Positions 14,771 through 24,544 of a stretch of 64,000 nucleotides of DNA are shown here, piece by piece. A program made the position numbers and the translations under genes. The stretch's first letter is position 1; each line of letters begins with the position of its first letter. The DNA lies in contig CM055094.1 in assembly GCA_029204225.1 (NCBI GenBank), forward strand, positions 5,594,063 through 5,658,062. The letters are read 5' to 3'. The notes beneath the pieces were generated by a model. It was given only the letters and a program-made list of their open reading frames with translations. It made no database searches and was not told the origin of the DNA. The DNA comes from Diphasiastrum complanatum. Its lineage: Eukaryota; Streptophyta; Lycopodiopsida; Lycopodiales; Lycopodiaceae.

Positions 14771-15168
14771 ATGATTAGCATGAGTTCTTAGAAATTGAGA
14801 ATGCTTTGAGTCTCCTCCTTCTTATTAAGCATGGAAATATGGTACAAGAGGTGCCTTTTTATCAATGGAGAGGGCCCTTGCCCCAAAATCCTATTGGCTA
14901 CTTCTAACAATATGTGCACTAATCTTAGCCATTCATCTTGGACCCGATCTAATCCAAGGGTCCTAAAAAAGTACGTTGAAATTCACATGATTCATGTGAG
15001 TCTCAAATTGGACCCAACTTAGAAAGTTTTACACAGTTTATTAACTTGACATTGTGGCCTCAAGTTCTATTTTATTTACAAAAAGGCCCAAGTCCTTTAT
15101 TCTATCTACAACTTGTCTTCAACTGTTTTCGTGAATATGCTACACAGGATCTTATTGGATGATTATGC
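14771..15168. other. No gene seen
   Basis: AT-rich sequence with loose similarity to the LTR around 11070-11130. It ends where gypsy integrase sequence starts on the minus strand. Confidence 0.4.
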
Positions 15169-15700
15169 CTACCCATTACCCCAAGGATAATAAGGCATGT
15201 TGAATCTATGGATCACAAAGAATTCCTTCAATAGGACCTTGATGGTCTCATTGGCGAAATGGCTTCCACAATCATTGACTATCTCCACCGGACATCCAAA
15301 GCACACAATGATATTTTCATATAGGAACTTGGCAGTTGTTCGAGCGTCAGCAGTTGTTAGCACTGCCTTGGCTTCGACCCGCTTGGTGAGGTAGTCTGTT
15401 GCCATGATACCATATCGGGCTTGTGAACTTCTTGCGACCGAATGAATTTGGACCGTTGTAGTTTAATCCCCACTTCTCAAATGGTGCTTGAACTAGAACT
15501 GGATGTAAAAGATCATAGTTTAGCCTTGTCGGCCTCCTAGCTCTTTGGCACACATCGCATTTCTTCAAGTATTCTTCTATATCTTTGTGAGTCGTTGGCC
15601 ACCAGCATCTTGACTGCAGGATTTTGCGAACTGTAATGTCGGATGCAAAATGATCACCACCCATGCTTCATGCGAAATTGAAATAATCTGGGTGGCCTCG
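15169..15700 (-). pseudogene. Gypsy B integrase (zinc domain and partial core)
   Basis: The zinc-binding part reads GGDHFASDITVRKIL, then CWWPTTHKDIEEYLKKCDVC (C-x2-C pair present). The core has the first Asp in MATDYLTKRVEA and the second in VEIVNDCGSHFANE. The catalytic Glu is lost because the sequence ends at 15169. One frameshift sits between the zinc domain and the core, near 15440. Confidence 0.87.
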
Positions 15701-15818
15701 TGTTGAAGAATACCATCTGGTCCTCTTGGATACAATTGGCCGGCAGATAAGGTCTAGATTTTAGAATCAATTTTTGTAGTTCCACCTTGGATAAAGATTT
15801 ATCCGGTTGGCCCCGCAT

Positions 15819-16190
15819 TTAATATTCAACTATATCTACGGCGCATTCTAGTATAGTATCAATGTAGATCAAGGCAACATCAAGTAGCTCATCATCAGGC
15901 AGGGTTGCAGTTTCTTTTCCCTTGATTCGCGACACGTGATCCGCCATATAATGCTGCTTTCCCTTGCAAACCACTATCCGGAAGTCAAAGTCCAACAACA
16001 AAATTAACCGACGAGTGATTCTCCTTGTGTTGCAAGTTTTATTAACAAGATAAAGCAAGGGTTGATGGTCCATATAAAATGCAAAATGTGTGGCCATCAA
16101 ATAATGTCGAAACTTCTTAATTGCATAAATCATGGCCAGTGCCTCTCATTCTATTGTCGAATAATTTACTTACTGAATCACTGAGCAGAT
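15819..16190 (-). pseudogene. Gypsy B RNase H
   Basis: Reads MIYAIKKFRHYLMATHFAFY, DHQPLLYLVNK, RRITRRLILLLDFDF and GKQHYMADHVSRI, the usual gypsy RNase H C-terminal half ending in the ADHLSR-like word. It lies between RT and integrase. The N-terminal half (16190-16428) is decayed. Confidence 0.85.
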
Positions 16191-16427
16191 GACTTGCAAA
16201 TCGTATTGGAAAATCCTTTTTGTGTTCTCCTGGCTAGTTTAAGACAGCTCCCACTGCATACTTCGATGCATCCGTATGCACATGAAACTCTACGGGCCAA
16301 TTGGGTGGACATAATATTGGTGCTGAGACCAATGCATCTTTAAGATTCTGGAAAGCCTGCAGGGCTTCCTCAATCCAACGTGGTTTCGTTGTGAGTTTGT
16401 AAATTGGTCATGCTAACTCTGCAAAAT

Positions 16428-17060
16428 CTAAAATGAATATACGGTAGTAGTTAGCATGTAGACTCTACGGATCGTACCTAGTGGTGGCAGATCGACAATG
16501 ATCTTTATCTTTGACAGGTCCGTGGTGATCCCGTGTTTGGATACTATATAGCCAAGAATTAGGCCATGTGTCATCCAAAACTGGCACTTTTTTGGGTTCA
16601 AGGATATCTGATACTCACGGCATTTCTTTAGCACTTTTTCCAGATTGGATAAGTGCTCAAAGTTAGGTCCATGCACGCACAGATCATCCAAGAAGATCTC
16701 CAAAAAAATTTGCAAATACTCTTTGAATGTCGCCTGCTTAACTCATTGAAAGGTACTTGGGGCATTGCAAAGTCCAAATGGCATCACCTTGTAGGCATAG
16801 GTTCTCCATTCCGTGGCAAATGTTGTCTTGTGTTGATCTTGCTGCACTATTTTCATCTGATTGTAGCCACATAAGTCATCCAGGAAACTATAGGCTTCTG
16901 CTCTTGCTACTCTGTCTAGAACACTTTTTGTAAATGGTAAGGAAAAATGATCCTTCTTGGTGACTGCATATAACGCTTTCAAGTTCACACATATTCGCAT
17001 TTTGTCGTTTTTCTTGGGTATTATGACTATTGGCGACACCCATTCTATCCATCATAATTG
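16428..17060 (-). pseudogene. Gypsy B reverse transcriptase
   Basis: Motifs in order: SPIVIIPKKNDKMRICVN, then LPFTKSVLDRVA, SFLDDLCGYNQMKI (usually SFLDGFSGYNQ), TTFATEWRTYAYKVMPFGLC, then after a frameshift the catalytic box FLDDLCVHG in place of YVDD, and KCREYQISLNPKKCQF with LGYIVSKHGI. The two catalytic aspartates of the box are kept. The ORF is split into two frames near 16740. Confidence 0.9.
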
Positions 17061-18450
17061 CTATGTCGTCTAAGGTATAATTCTTGAAGGCCTCAGGCAC
17101 GGCGGGGTTCCTCCTTCAGCATATTGATCTTAGCCCGACTCGTACTCTTTGGACATCTGTGAGGAAGATGACGCTGCAACTGGGTCCATTCAGACTGACT
17201 TCAAGGAATCCAACACCTTCTTTTTTTCTTTTTCTGCTCACATAGTTGGATTCATCCTTGTTGTCTCTCTTTGGAACTGGTGTGACATTCGCCTCATGAT
17301 TGCGAATATCAGCATCCACCGCAGCTATTGCCTCCTCTGGCAGATCGCTCCATCGGATCACCTGATTATGGCATTGTCTCAGCTGATTCTTCTTGGTTGC
17401 AGGTGCCTTGGGTGAATCTATCTTGAAAACTTTAGCCATTGCGGATTTTTATGGCAGTTGAGCTAGCACCTTCTTAGTTTCATAGCGGTCTGGGTCCATA
17501 TGTTGCAGGACCTACTCATCAGTAAGCTCAGTCTCCTTATTGTACGTAAAAGCATGTTGCCAAGGGACTAAATCATCATCTACAAGGTTCTCAATAGCTT
17601 TTGCTAACAATCATGCAACATTGATCATATTCACCCCAAAAGTGATTTGGGGTTCCAATGTATAGCACTTGGGTGAAGATGTGCTAGGTTCCGGATCTGA
17701 ATTGTGTTGACAAACATGCCCAACTATACAGTCAATAGTTGCTAATGCGTTTGTCCATCTAATGATATCCATTTCAGAACCATAATGACCTCCCCTGGCT
17801 TGCCTTGGGTGATCGATTGTATGATCAATGGTGGACAATCCGTCATCAACTTTTGGTGTAATTGGTTTCACCGCCCATGTGGTTGGATCGACCTTTACAG
17901 CCTACTCTCTAATTTCTAAGGTGAGTTCCCCAGTTGTGAACCACTTCCGCAGTCCTCAACCATGGTCTTTCTAGTAAAATACGGTAGATAGAAGGGGATT
18001 CTGGTATATCCATCACCACAAAAGTGATCACAAACTACATTTCCGCTATTTTTACAGGGATGTCATCAACTACACCTTTTGGTTTAACACAAGATTGATC
18101 TATTAATTTGACGGCAAATCTCGCTGGCTTCAATCCTTGCAAATCCCATTTTTGGTACAAAGTAGCGGAGATCATGTTTACACCTAATCCTTCGTCTACC
18201 ATTGTTGTCTCATCCTCCATCTACCATTGTTGTCTACAATTGTTGTCTCATCCTCGAATCTCTTGTGCTTGATTGGAAGGGTAGATGTTGTGTTCTTCAC
18301 TTTCCCATGTTGCCCCAATGTGGAGGACGTTGCTCGTTTCTTCATAGCCCGCACAGTATATGGGCTCGGGTGTTACTGGTTCCACTTCAGCTTTGGTCCA
18401 TTCAGCCAAAAGGCTCTTGGCTTGAGGCACAATCTGCAGTAACTCTCCAA
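17061..18450 (-). pseudogene. Gypsy B protease and spacer region
   Basis: Contains VLHIGATWESEE, the protease-like motif VDEGLGVNMIS (VDGGPGVNLIS in the plus-strand relative) and GLQGLKPARFAVKL. A long acidic spacer follows with DHTIDHPRQARGGHYGSE and ITFGVNMINVA, then VIRWSDLPEEAIAAVDADIR leading to RT. The D-G-G triad instead of D-S/T-G is unusual for a retropepsin; whether this is the true active site is inference from its position. Several stops. Confidence 0.75.
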
Positions 18451-19080
18451 GATATAAGTTGACACGGCTTGCTAGTAAATTCTGAGCACTTTAGTATGCG
18501 GGGGGCTCTACCATATAAAATGGTGATTCATGATGATACAACCGATCATTCTGATCAGTTCGCAATGGTGAGCCCGCTTGTAGAATTGGTTCTTCTTCAA
18601 CAGGAGGTTCTGTAGGTATGTCTTTTGCTTGTGCTTTTTCCTCCTCTTGCGCCTTTTGTTCCCAGTCTCGTATCTTCTGATATTGTCTTCCTTCTTTCCT
18701 CACATTTGAATATGGTCATGCAGCTGAGGGTTGATCATCAGATATTGATGGGGGTGGTGAGGGTGCCACTTTCTTTCGCTTTTGTGCTCGCATGACTGCT
18801 AGCACTGGGGGGCCTGAAAGTGTTTTTTTTTTCGGTGGCATTCCTCCTGGAACTGTTGTAGGTTGTATGGTGATTAGGTTCAATAGTGCCCTCGTTCCAG
18901 GTCTTAATGGACAATTCTTGTAGCAGTGTCCACCGCATTCTCGGCAGAAGAATGTATATTGTCCCCTTGTATGGACACTCTACAATTTGGTGGCCTTCGC
19001 CGCATCCGTAGCAGCCATAATTTCTACCACTTTGACGCTGAGGTTGAGCTGCATAGGTCGCGCTGGATCTATAAATGATT
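18451..19080 (-). pseudogene. Gypsy B linker with two further zinc knuckles
   Basis: Near 18975-19030 the minus strand reads CYGCGEGHQIVEC (C-x2-C-x4-H-x4-C). The next frame over has CRECGGHCYKNCP, a second, degenerate knuckle which in the plus-strand relative is CRACGYGHCYKNC. A charged linker rich in Glu, Gln and Lys follows. Combined with the two knuckles in the upstream piece this gives four possible zinc knuckles. Confidence 0.7.
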
Positions 19081-19082
19081 TG

Positions 19083-19624
19083 TCAGTGGCCCATACCATT
19101 GTTGCTGCTCTGGTTGATGTGGTGCTGGTATTTCTTGTTCCGCCTTGCTAGATTCACATGAGCCACTTGGTTGTTAGCTGGCCCTGGTGGTGCAAGTAAG
19201 GCCACGTGTTGCTGATTGTTCGGCGTGCCATACCTCAGTGCCGCATTGGGTGCCCCTTGATGATAAGGATAAAAAGTCTGGTAAGGACTCTTCTTATGTT
19301 GTATGATCCAGGGGTTAAGTGGACAAAATGTCGTCTCGTGCGATGATGTGTTGCACAGATGGCAGAATCTCTGTGTCAATCTTAGATTTTGCTTTAAAAC
19401 TGGACACTCGTTAGTTGTATGGTTCTGAGTGCATACTGAGCACCATACATTTTCTCGGTGGGGCTTCTGTGCTTGGTTCTGTTCTGGTGGATTTGAAATT
19501 GGCGCTACAGCTCCCTGCAAGGCCTTCAGTTTTTTATCAAATTGAGCCGTCAGTTGTTCCATCTGTTGCTTGTGTAGCTTTGTCATTTGTTCCATCAGCA
19601 GCTTGGTGGATAGGTTGGTTGCGT
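19083..19624 (-). pseudogene. Gypsy B gag C-terminal part with two zinc knuckles
   Basis: The frame begins inside a helical region (STKLLMEQMTKLHKQQMEQL) shared with the gag copy at 31.9-32.4 kb. It then has CSVCTQNHTTNEC (C-x2-C-x3-H-x4-C) and CHLCNTSSHETTFC (C-x2-C-x4-H-x4-C), then a Pro/Gln/Asn-rich tail. The first 35 codons of the reported frame are antisense RT sequence from the neighbouring copy and do not belong to gag. Confidence 0.85.
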
Positions 19625-19629
19625 TTTTA

Positions 19630-20612
19630 GAAATTTTTGCAAATACTCTTTGAATGCCGCCTGCATGACGCACTGGAAAGTGCTTGGGGCATTGCAAAGT
19701 TTGAATGGCAGGCATAGGTTCCCCATTCTGTGGCAAATGTTGTCTTATGCCGGTCTTGGGGTGCTATCTTCACCTAGTTGTAACCGCTGAAGCCGTCTAA
19801 AAAACTGTAGGCTTCGGCGCCAACTACTCTGTCAAAGACACTTTCTGTAAAGGGTAAAGAAAAATTATCTTTTTTGGTGACTGCATTTAGCACCTTCAGA
19901 TTCACACAGATTCGCATTTTGCCATTCTTCTTGGGTACTATAACTATTGGCGATACCCATTCTGTGTGCTCGATCTCATAAATGAAATCTGCGTCTAACA
20001 ACTTCTGAAATTCCTGCTTGATCAGTTCCGTATAGTTCGGGTTGCAGCGGTAGTACCGACTCACCTTGGGGACTGCTCCATCCACCAAGGGTATGGTGGT
20101 GTGCTGGACTATGTTGGTGGAATGCCCTTCAGATCATTGTAACTCTAGGCAAAGCAGTCCTTGTACTCCACCAACAATGATCGTAGCCTTTTGAATTGTG
20201 TGGGCGTTAATTGCTCTCCCACATGCACTATCTTTTCTTCTTCACTTGGTTCTGCAAGGTTCATTAGTTGTGTTCGCGCAGGTCCTTCAAATACTTGTTC
20301 TATTGGTACCTGACATTGATCAAGTTCTCGCTGGTCTTGCGGCATCGTAATCACCACATCGTCCAAGGTATAGTTCTTGAAGGTTTCAGGCATCTCATGA
20401 ACTAGTGCTCGTCGAGATTCCTCCTTCAGCATATTGATCTTAGCCCGACTGGTCATCGTTTGATTCTCTGTCATCTGAGTAGAGGATGACGTGGTATCCG
20501 AGTTCATCTTGATTGACTTCAAGGAGTCCAACACCTTCTTTTTGTCCTTTTTGTTAATATTGGTGGATTCATCCTTGTTGTCTTTCATCGGAACTGGTGT
20601 GATATTTGCCTC
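19630..20612 (-). pseudogene. Gypsy C: protease-RT linker and RT start, same family as B
   Basis: Begins with NHEANITPVP (also found in element B), then LKEESRRALVHEMPETFKNY and PSEEEKIVHVGEQLTPTQF, then RT: KLLDADFIYEIEHTEWVSP, VPKKNGKMRICVNLKVLNAV, SFLDGFSGYN, HKTTFATEWGTYA. The RT stops at about 19630 in CVMQAAFKEYLQ-like sequence and joins gag sequence of element B. On its 5' side it abuts a copia element at about 20612. Better preserved than B in this part. Confidence 0.87.
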
Positions 20613-20900
20613 ATGGTTTGCCTTTCATGTTCAAATGATACATTTTTCTATGCCATAGTTGATCTTCATTTTTTGATGCATTTAGTATGCTATCAGATTT
20701 GCTGATTATCTTGGCTTGGTAGAGATTTCCTTCTCTGCATCCAACCTCAACAACTTGTTTGTTATTTTCTTGATCATCCGACAAATAGAACTTGAATTTC
20801 AAGATCTGCCATCTTGGAGACTGATAGCAGGTCTCATTTTAGTGAAGGTGCGTAGAGTGCTCCTGGCAGCTTTGCTTGACCTAACAGTGTTCGTAGTTGT
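20611..20900 (-). pseudogene. Copia GAG-pre-integrase segment
   Basis: Reads FKFYLSDDQENNKQVVEVGC, then EDQLWHRKMYHLNMKG, the LWHRRLGHLN motif that precedes copia integrase. It ends abruptly at the junction with gypsy C. Confidence 0.8.
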
Positions 20901-20926
20901 AGAGTCTCGATCCTCTTGACATTGTG

Positions 20927-21941
20927 TCAGCTCCCATCGTCTAAAATCACTGCTTTGTTGTTTTTTAGCTCTCTGAAGTTGATCAAGATTCTTTTGTTGC
21001 AGATAATGTGTGAGGTTGCTCCTGAATCAATGACTACATCGTAGTTTTGTTCAATGTAGTTTTTTGAAGCTTCATCAAATATCATGAAGGCTTCATCACC
21101 TTTGTCTACATCCTTGGAAGACTCTACAACATTCGCTTTGTCAGCTTTGTTTTTTCTTTTTGGGTTGAATCTGCAATCGTATGCAGAGTGCCTCTTCTTC
21201 TTGCAGTGCATGCAAAGTATCGTTGGATTGAACCAGCATCTATTGGCTATGTGTCCTGATTTGTGACAGTGATCACAAGAAGAAGATTGTTGGTTGTCGT
21301 TGCCTCTACTCAAAAAAATTTTGTTCGTCTTGTTCTTCTTCCTTTCCATCATAAAAAGGGCTTTTTCCTGATCACTGTTTCCTTCTCCTTCGTCCCTCAT
21401 CGGTCTCTCATCAGTGACAAGATTGATTGCTCTCTCAAATGTCATATCTGGTATACTCAATATGAGCATTCTCAATAGCTGATAGGACGCAGGTAGGGAT
21501 TTCATGAAGTACATTAGTTGTTGTGGTGCTGGGACCTAGTGTTTCTGCCCTGATGTAGCGAGTTGAGCAAAGATTGTTTTGATTTTCTCAACATGATGAT
21601 TCAACTAGTTGCCATCCCATCTTATAGATTGCAGTTGATTGTGAAGATGCATCACTAAAGTGGCAGTCCTCATTTTGTACTTCTGCTTTAATCTTTTTCA
21701 TGCTTCATGGCTGCTTTCACAGCCTTCAATCTGCATGAGTATTTTTTTGTTGATGGACGAAACGATGATTGCCATTGCACGTTCATCTTTTTTGTTCCAC
21801 TCAGCTCTCCTTGGGTCTCCCTCTCGAGGCTCGCCGACCAGATGCCTTACCCTTCAAAAGAGTTTTGATTCTGAATTTCCACACTCTGTAATTTCTGCCA
21901 TCAAGACTGATTGTTATTCTCGTCTGGATCATTGTAGCCAT
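20927..21941 (-). pseudogene. Copia gag and aspartic protease
   Basis: The start reads LDGRNYRVWKFRIKTLLKG, a normal copia gag N-terminus. After frameshifts (21510-21850) the open frame of 195 codons begins at 21514 with MYFMKSLPASYQLL and contains the knuckle CDHCHKSGHIANRC (C-x2-C-x4-H-x4-C), a second CMHCKKKRHSAYDC, and the protease motif VVIDSGATSHIICN. Copia gag usually has one knuckle; two occur here. Confidence 0.88.
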
Positions 21942-21995
21942 ATTATGTTGCTTAGAGAATCACTATTCAGATATCATGCAGTGATAACCTGGAAG

Positions 21996-22008
21996 GGCTC
22001 TGATACCA
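21996..22008 (-). promoter_or_regulatory. Primer binding site, initiator tRNA-Met type
   Basis: On the minus strand TGGTATCAGAGCC follows the LTR end ...ACGACA directly. Confidence 0.9.
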
Positions 22009-23074
22009 TGTCGTGAATGTGTCACGAACTGATCCTTTTCGAGTTCGTTTGGTTTTCTTTTGCGAAAATTATCAGGATCCTAAACAAGCAACTACAGATC
22101 ACAGAAGATAAAAGATTCGCGCAATCAAGACAACGAGAACAATGAGGTGAAGAAGAGAGCAATCATATTATCTATTTTTGAGTTTCGAGTGAGTTGGTCA
22201 GTGTCTCGCTTGTTGGCGGTCTGACGCTAAGCTCAATCATTGTGTTTTGCTCGTTGGCAGACTTCATGCATTGCTATTTTCCCTATTTTGTTTGTCTCTC
22301 TATCATCTATCTTGTGTTGATCAAAATTGTGTTTACAAAACAGCTAAATAGAGAATTACAAGACAAATCAATGCTAATCAACTAGTTAGTTATTCTCTGT
22401 TATCGCTAACTCTTTCAGTTGAGCGTGAGGCACAATACACCACGCTCATCGACCTGCCAGTTGGCAGCGCGAATGGTTTTCCTTCGTCTTCATTTCGTTT
22501 TGTTTCGTGTCTTTAGGTCTCCGAGGTATGTTCGACCTTCGAGGTATGTTTGCCCTTCGACCTTCGCTTTGTTTCACTTCGTCACCTTTACGACAAAGTT
22601 GTAGGAGTTCACAATTTCTGACATTGTCCCTGTCCGTACAACAGCAACAACAAACATCCTTTCACACATGTGGATTCAAGTACAACAAGAAAATTCACAT
22701 TCTATACACTAGAGCTAAAGATCTCCTGAGAAATATGCAAGCGATGAATATAGAATCAAAAGAAAAAAGTACTCCATGCTGGTACAACTATTTATAACAG
22801 TCGTAGTGCCATTTGGCCACTTGCTCTAAACTAGCAACTTCTATGTACTTCACCAAAAACCTATTTCTTAGTGACTAAATGCAATGTATCTATATTAGCC
22901 AATTAAAATGGGTCTAAATCTGAACTCATCCACAAATCTACTTGCCAAAAATTAGTACAAACAATATTTCGGCATTTATTGACATACAAAAATCTATCTC
23001 TAAGTTGAAATTTCATGTTGGCCTCAAAATTGCCAAAATAACTCAACTAAACTAGTTGAATTTTTCACATGACA
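22009..23074 (-). repeat. 5' LTR of the minus-strand copia
   Basis: On the plus strand the unit begins TGTCGTGAATG at the primer site and likely ends TTCACATGACA at 23074, so the ends form the inverted pair TGTC(A/G)TG. A minus-strand TATA box (TATAAATAG, about 22788-22797) fits the promoter. About 1.07 kb. A diverged piece with the same TATA context is at about 37010-37260. The outer boundary is inferred from the terminal inverted repeat. Confidence 0.7.
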
Positions 23075-23097
23075 TCTGTCTTTATTGAGTCCTTGTT

Positions 23098-23200
23098 GGT
23101 CCATAGCTTGGGGTCTAAATCGGTTTTGATCTAGATTGGTTGGGTAGGTTTGAGCCAGCGTTTGTTCCCATTGTTTCTCTTGGTTTTGGCATCCTAGTAT
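23098..23200 (+). repeat. Fragment of the family 1 LTR (3' part)
   Basis: CCATAGCTTGGGG, GATCTAGATTGGTTGGGT and GTTTGTTCCC match the family 1 LTR around 2113-2190 in the same order. No upstream part is present. Confidence 0.55.
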
Positions 23201-23790
23201 TGATCTTCCAGGAAGAGGTCTTCAAAACAACATGTTTTCCAGGATCATTCTTCAGTTGACTTCTATTGTTCTTAAAATGGCGTCTTTGAAAGTTTAGACC
23301 TAACATCTTCACAATATTTGATGGCATGTCATGTGACTAGAGATTGATGAATAATGGCATTTGAGCAATCTAATGTTTCAATATAGGGTGTACAAATTGG
23401 TCTTCAAGTTTTGCATATGCTTAAATCTATCTACATTATTTCTTTTCTTGTATCTACTCATTTGTACTATGGGATGAAGTTGAATTCCATTAGGGGAAGT
23501 ATGGGCTCAAAATGAGCCCGTTGTAAAGACACTTTTGTTGACTTTCCACCTTTTAAACTTTCAAATAGGCCAATAACCTTCATCCATGTGCCAAGAACTG
23601 TTACAGTGATTGACGAACTGAAAACTTTTAGTCTTTTTTGTCTATAGTTTTATGTTCTTGAAATTTGCACTGGGCAGCAAAAAACCATTTGATTGAGTAA
23701 TAGTTGATGCTCGTATGTCCTTTTGTTGCCCATGAAATATACTTCTATGGATAAATTGCATCGGTGCTTTCCAAGTTTTGCATGCATGAG
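23201..23790. other. No gene seen
   Basis: AT-rich intergenic sequence with short frames only. Confidence 0.4.
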
Positions 23791-23799
23791 TCATATCTG

Positions 23800-24295
23800 A
23801 ATTAGCTATAACTTTTTATTCGTAAATCAGAATGCAAAACTAACTACACCACCAAAAAAGAGGATTTCAGGAGTGTTCGAACACATACCATATTGTCATA
23901 GTCCTGCCAATGAACAAGAAAATTATAAGCTTTTCAGAAAAGAGATATCTATTCAGAGCGGCCATGTTCATTTGCAAGATGTCAAATGGCAGTCTTGCGC
24001 ATTGAATAGATATTTCCATTTTTTGTAAGCTATAATAACTTTTTTGTTTGTTGGCAGAACTATGACAATATGGTGTTCCTTGAAAAGCTCTTGAAGTCCT
24101 CTTTCTGATTGTGTAGTCAGTTAGTTTTGATGTACTAATCAAAAGTTATAGCTGACAAAAAATGGGACATCGTTTCAGCTCGACCGAAGTCATTTGCAAG
24201 GTGTCAAATGGCACTCTTGCACATGAATCGATATCCCATCTTTGTTAACCTATAACTTTTTGTTCATTCATAGAACTATAACTATAAAGTCCTAC
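23800..24295. repeat. Inverted and tandem repeat cluster (foldback-like)
   Basis: An imperfect palindrome spans about 23815-24155. The left arm (AGCTATAACTTTTTATTCGT ... CATATTGTCATAGTCCTGCC) is repeated inverted on the right (GGCAGAACTATGACAATATG ... ATCAAAAGTTATAGCTGAC). The centre (around 23985) also folds on itself. A further direct copy of the central part, TTTGCAAGGTGTCAAATGGC, lies at 24190-24290. A single arm recurs at 37425-37515. No coding capacity. It fits a foldback or MITE-type element. Confidence 0.7.
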
Positions 24296-24544
24296 ACATA
24301 GGATACTATCTAAACATGCCAATACAAGCAACCAACAAGGGAACAGATGGTGGATTGCTCTCTGTGCTAAATCCTGATCAGTTTGAGCTGTAGATGGTTG
24401 CATGGCTAGCGTATGCATGTAGCTAGGACAAAGAATTGTAGAATGTCCTTACTATACAAATTTGCTTGCCATGGGGGCTTGATTTCAATAGGTAGAACCA
24501 AATTCTTATATTTGTAACTAGGGACATCGGCCATCCTTAATATA
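24296..24544. other. No gene seen
   Basis: AT-rich spacer between the foldback cluster and gypsy D. Confidence 0.4.

Larger units (their letters stand above)
15169..19624 (-). mobile_element. Ty3/gypsy element B, truncated at both ends
   Basis: On the minus strand the order is gag end with zinc knuckles, protease, RT, RNase H and integrase, the gypsy order. Neither LTR is present: the 5' side joins a second gypsy copy at about 19625, and the 3' side stops within the integrase core at 15169. Relatives of the same family are at 19630-20612, 24545-26164 and 31920-32892. Many single stops and frameshifts. Confidence 0.88.
20613..22008 (-). mobile_element. Copia element (minus), 5' LTR plus gag, protease and pre-integrase
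   Basis: Read on the minus strand: LTR (22009-23074), primer site, gag from an ATG at 21939-21941, zinc knuckles, protease, and a GAG-pre-integrase segment that breaks off at about 20613 against the gypsy C fragment. Integrase core, RT and the 3' LTR are missing. Confidence 0.87.

Noticed and set aside
23700-24300. CRISPR-like or tandem-array system
   Set aside because: The repeats are few, inverted and of varying length in a plant nuclear context; a foldback element explains them.
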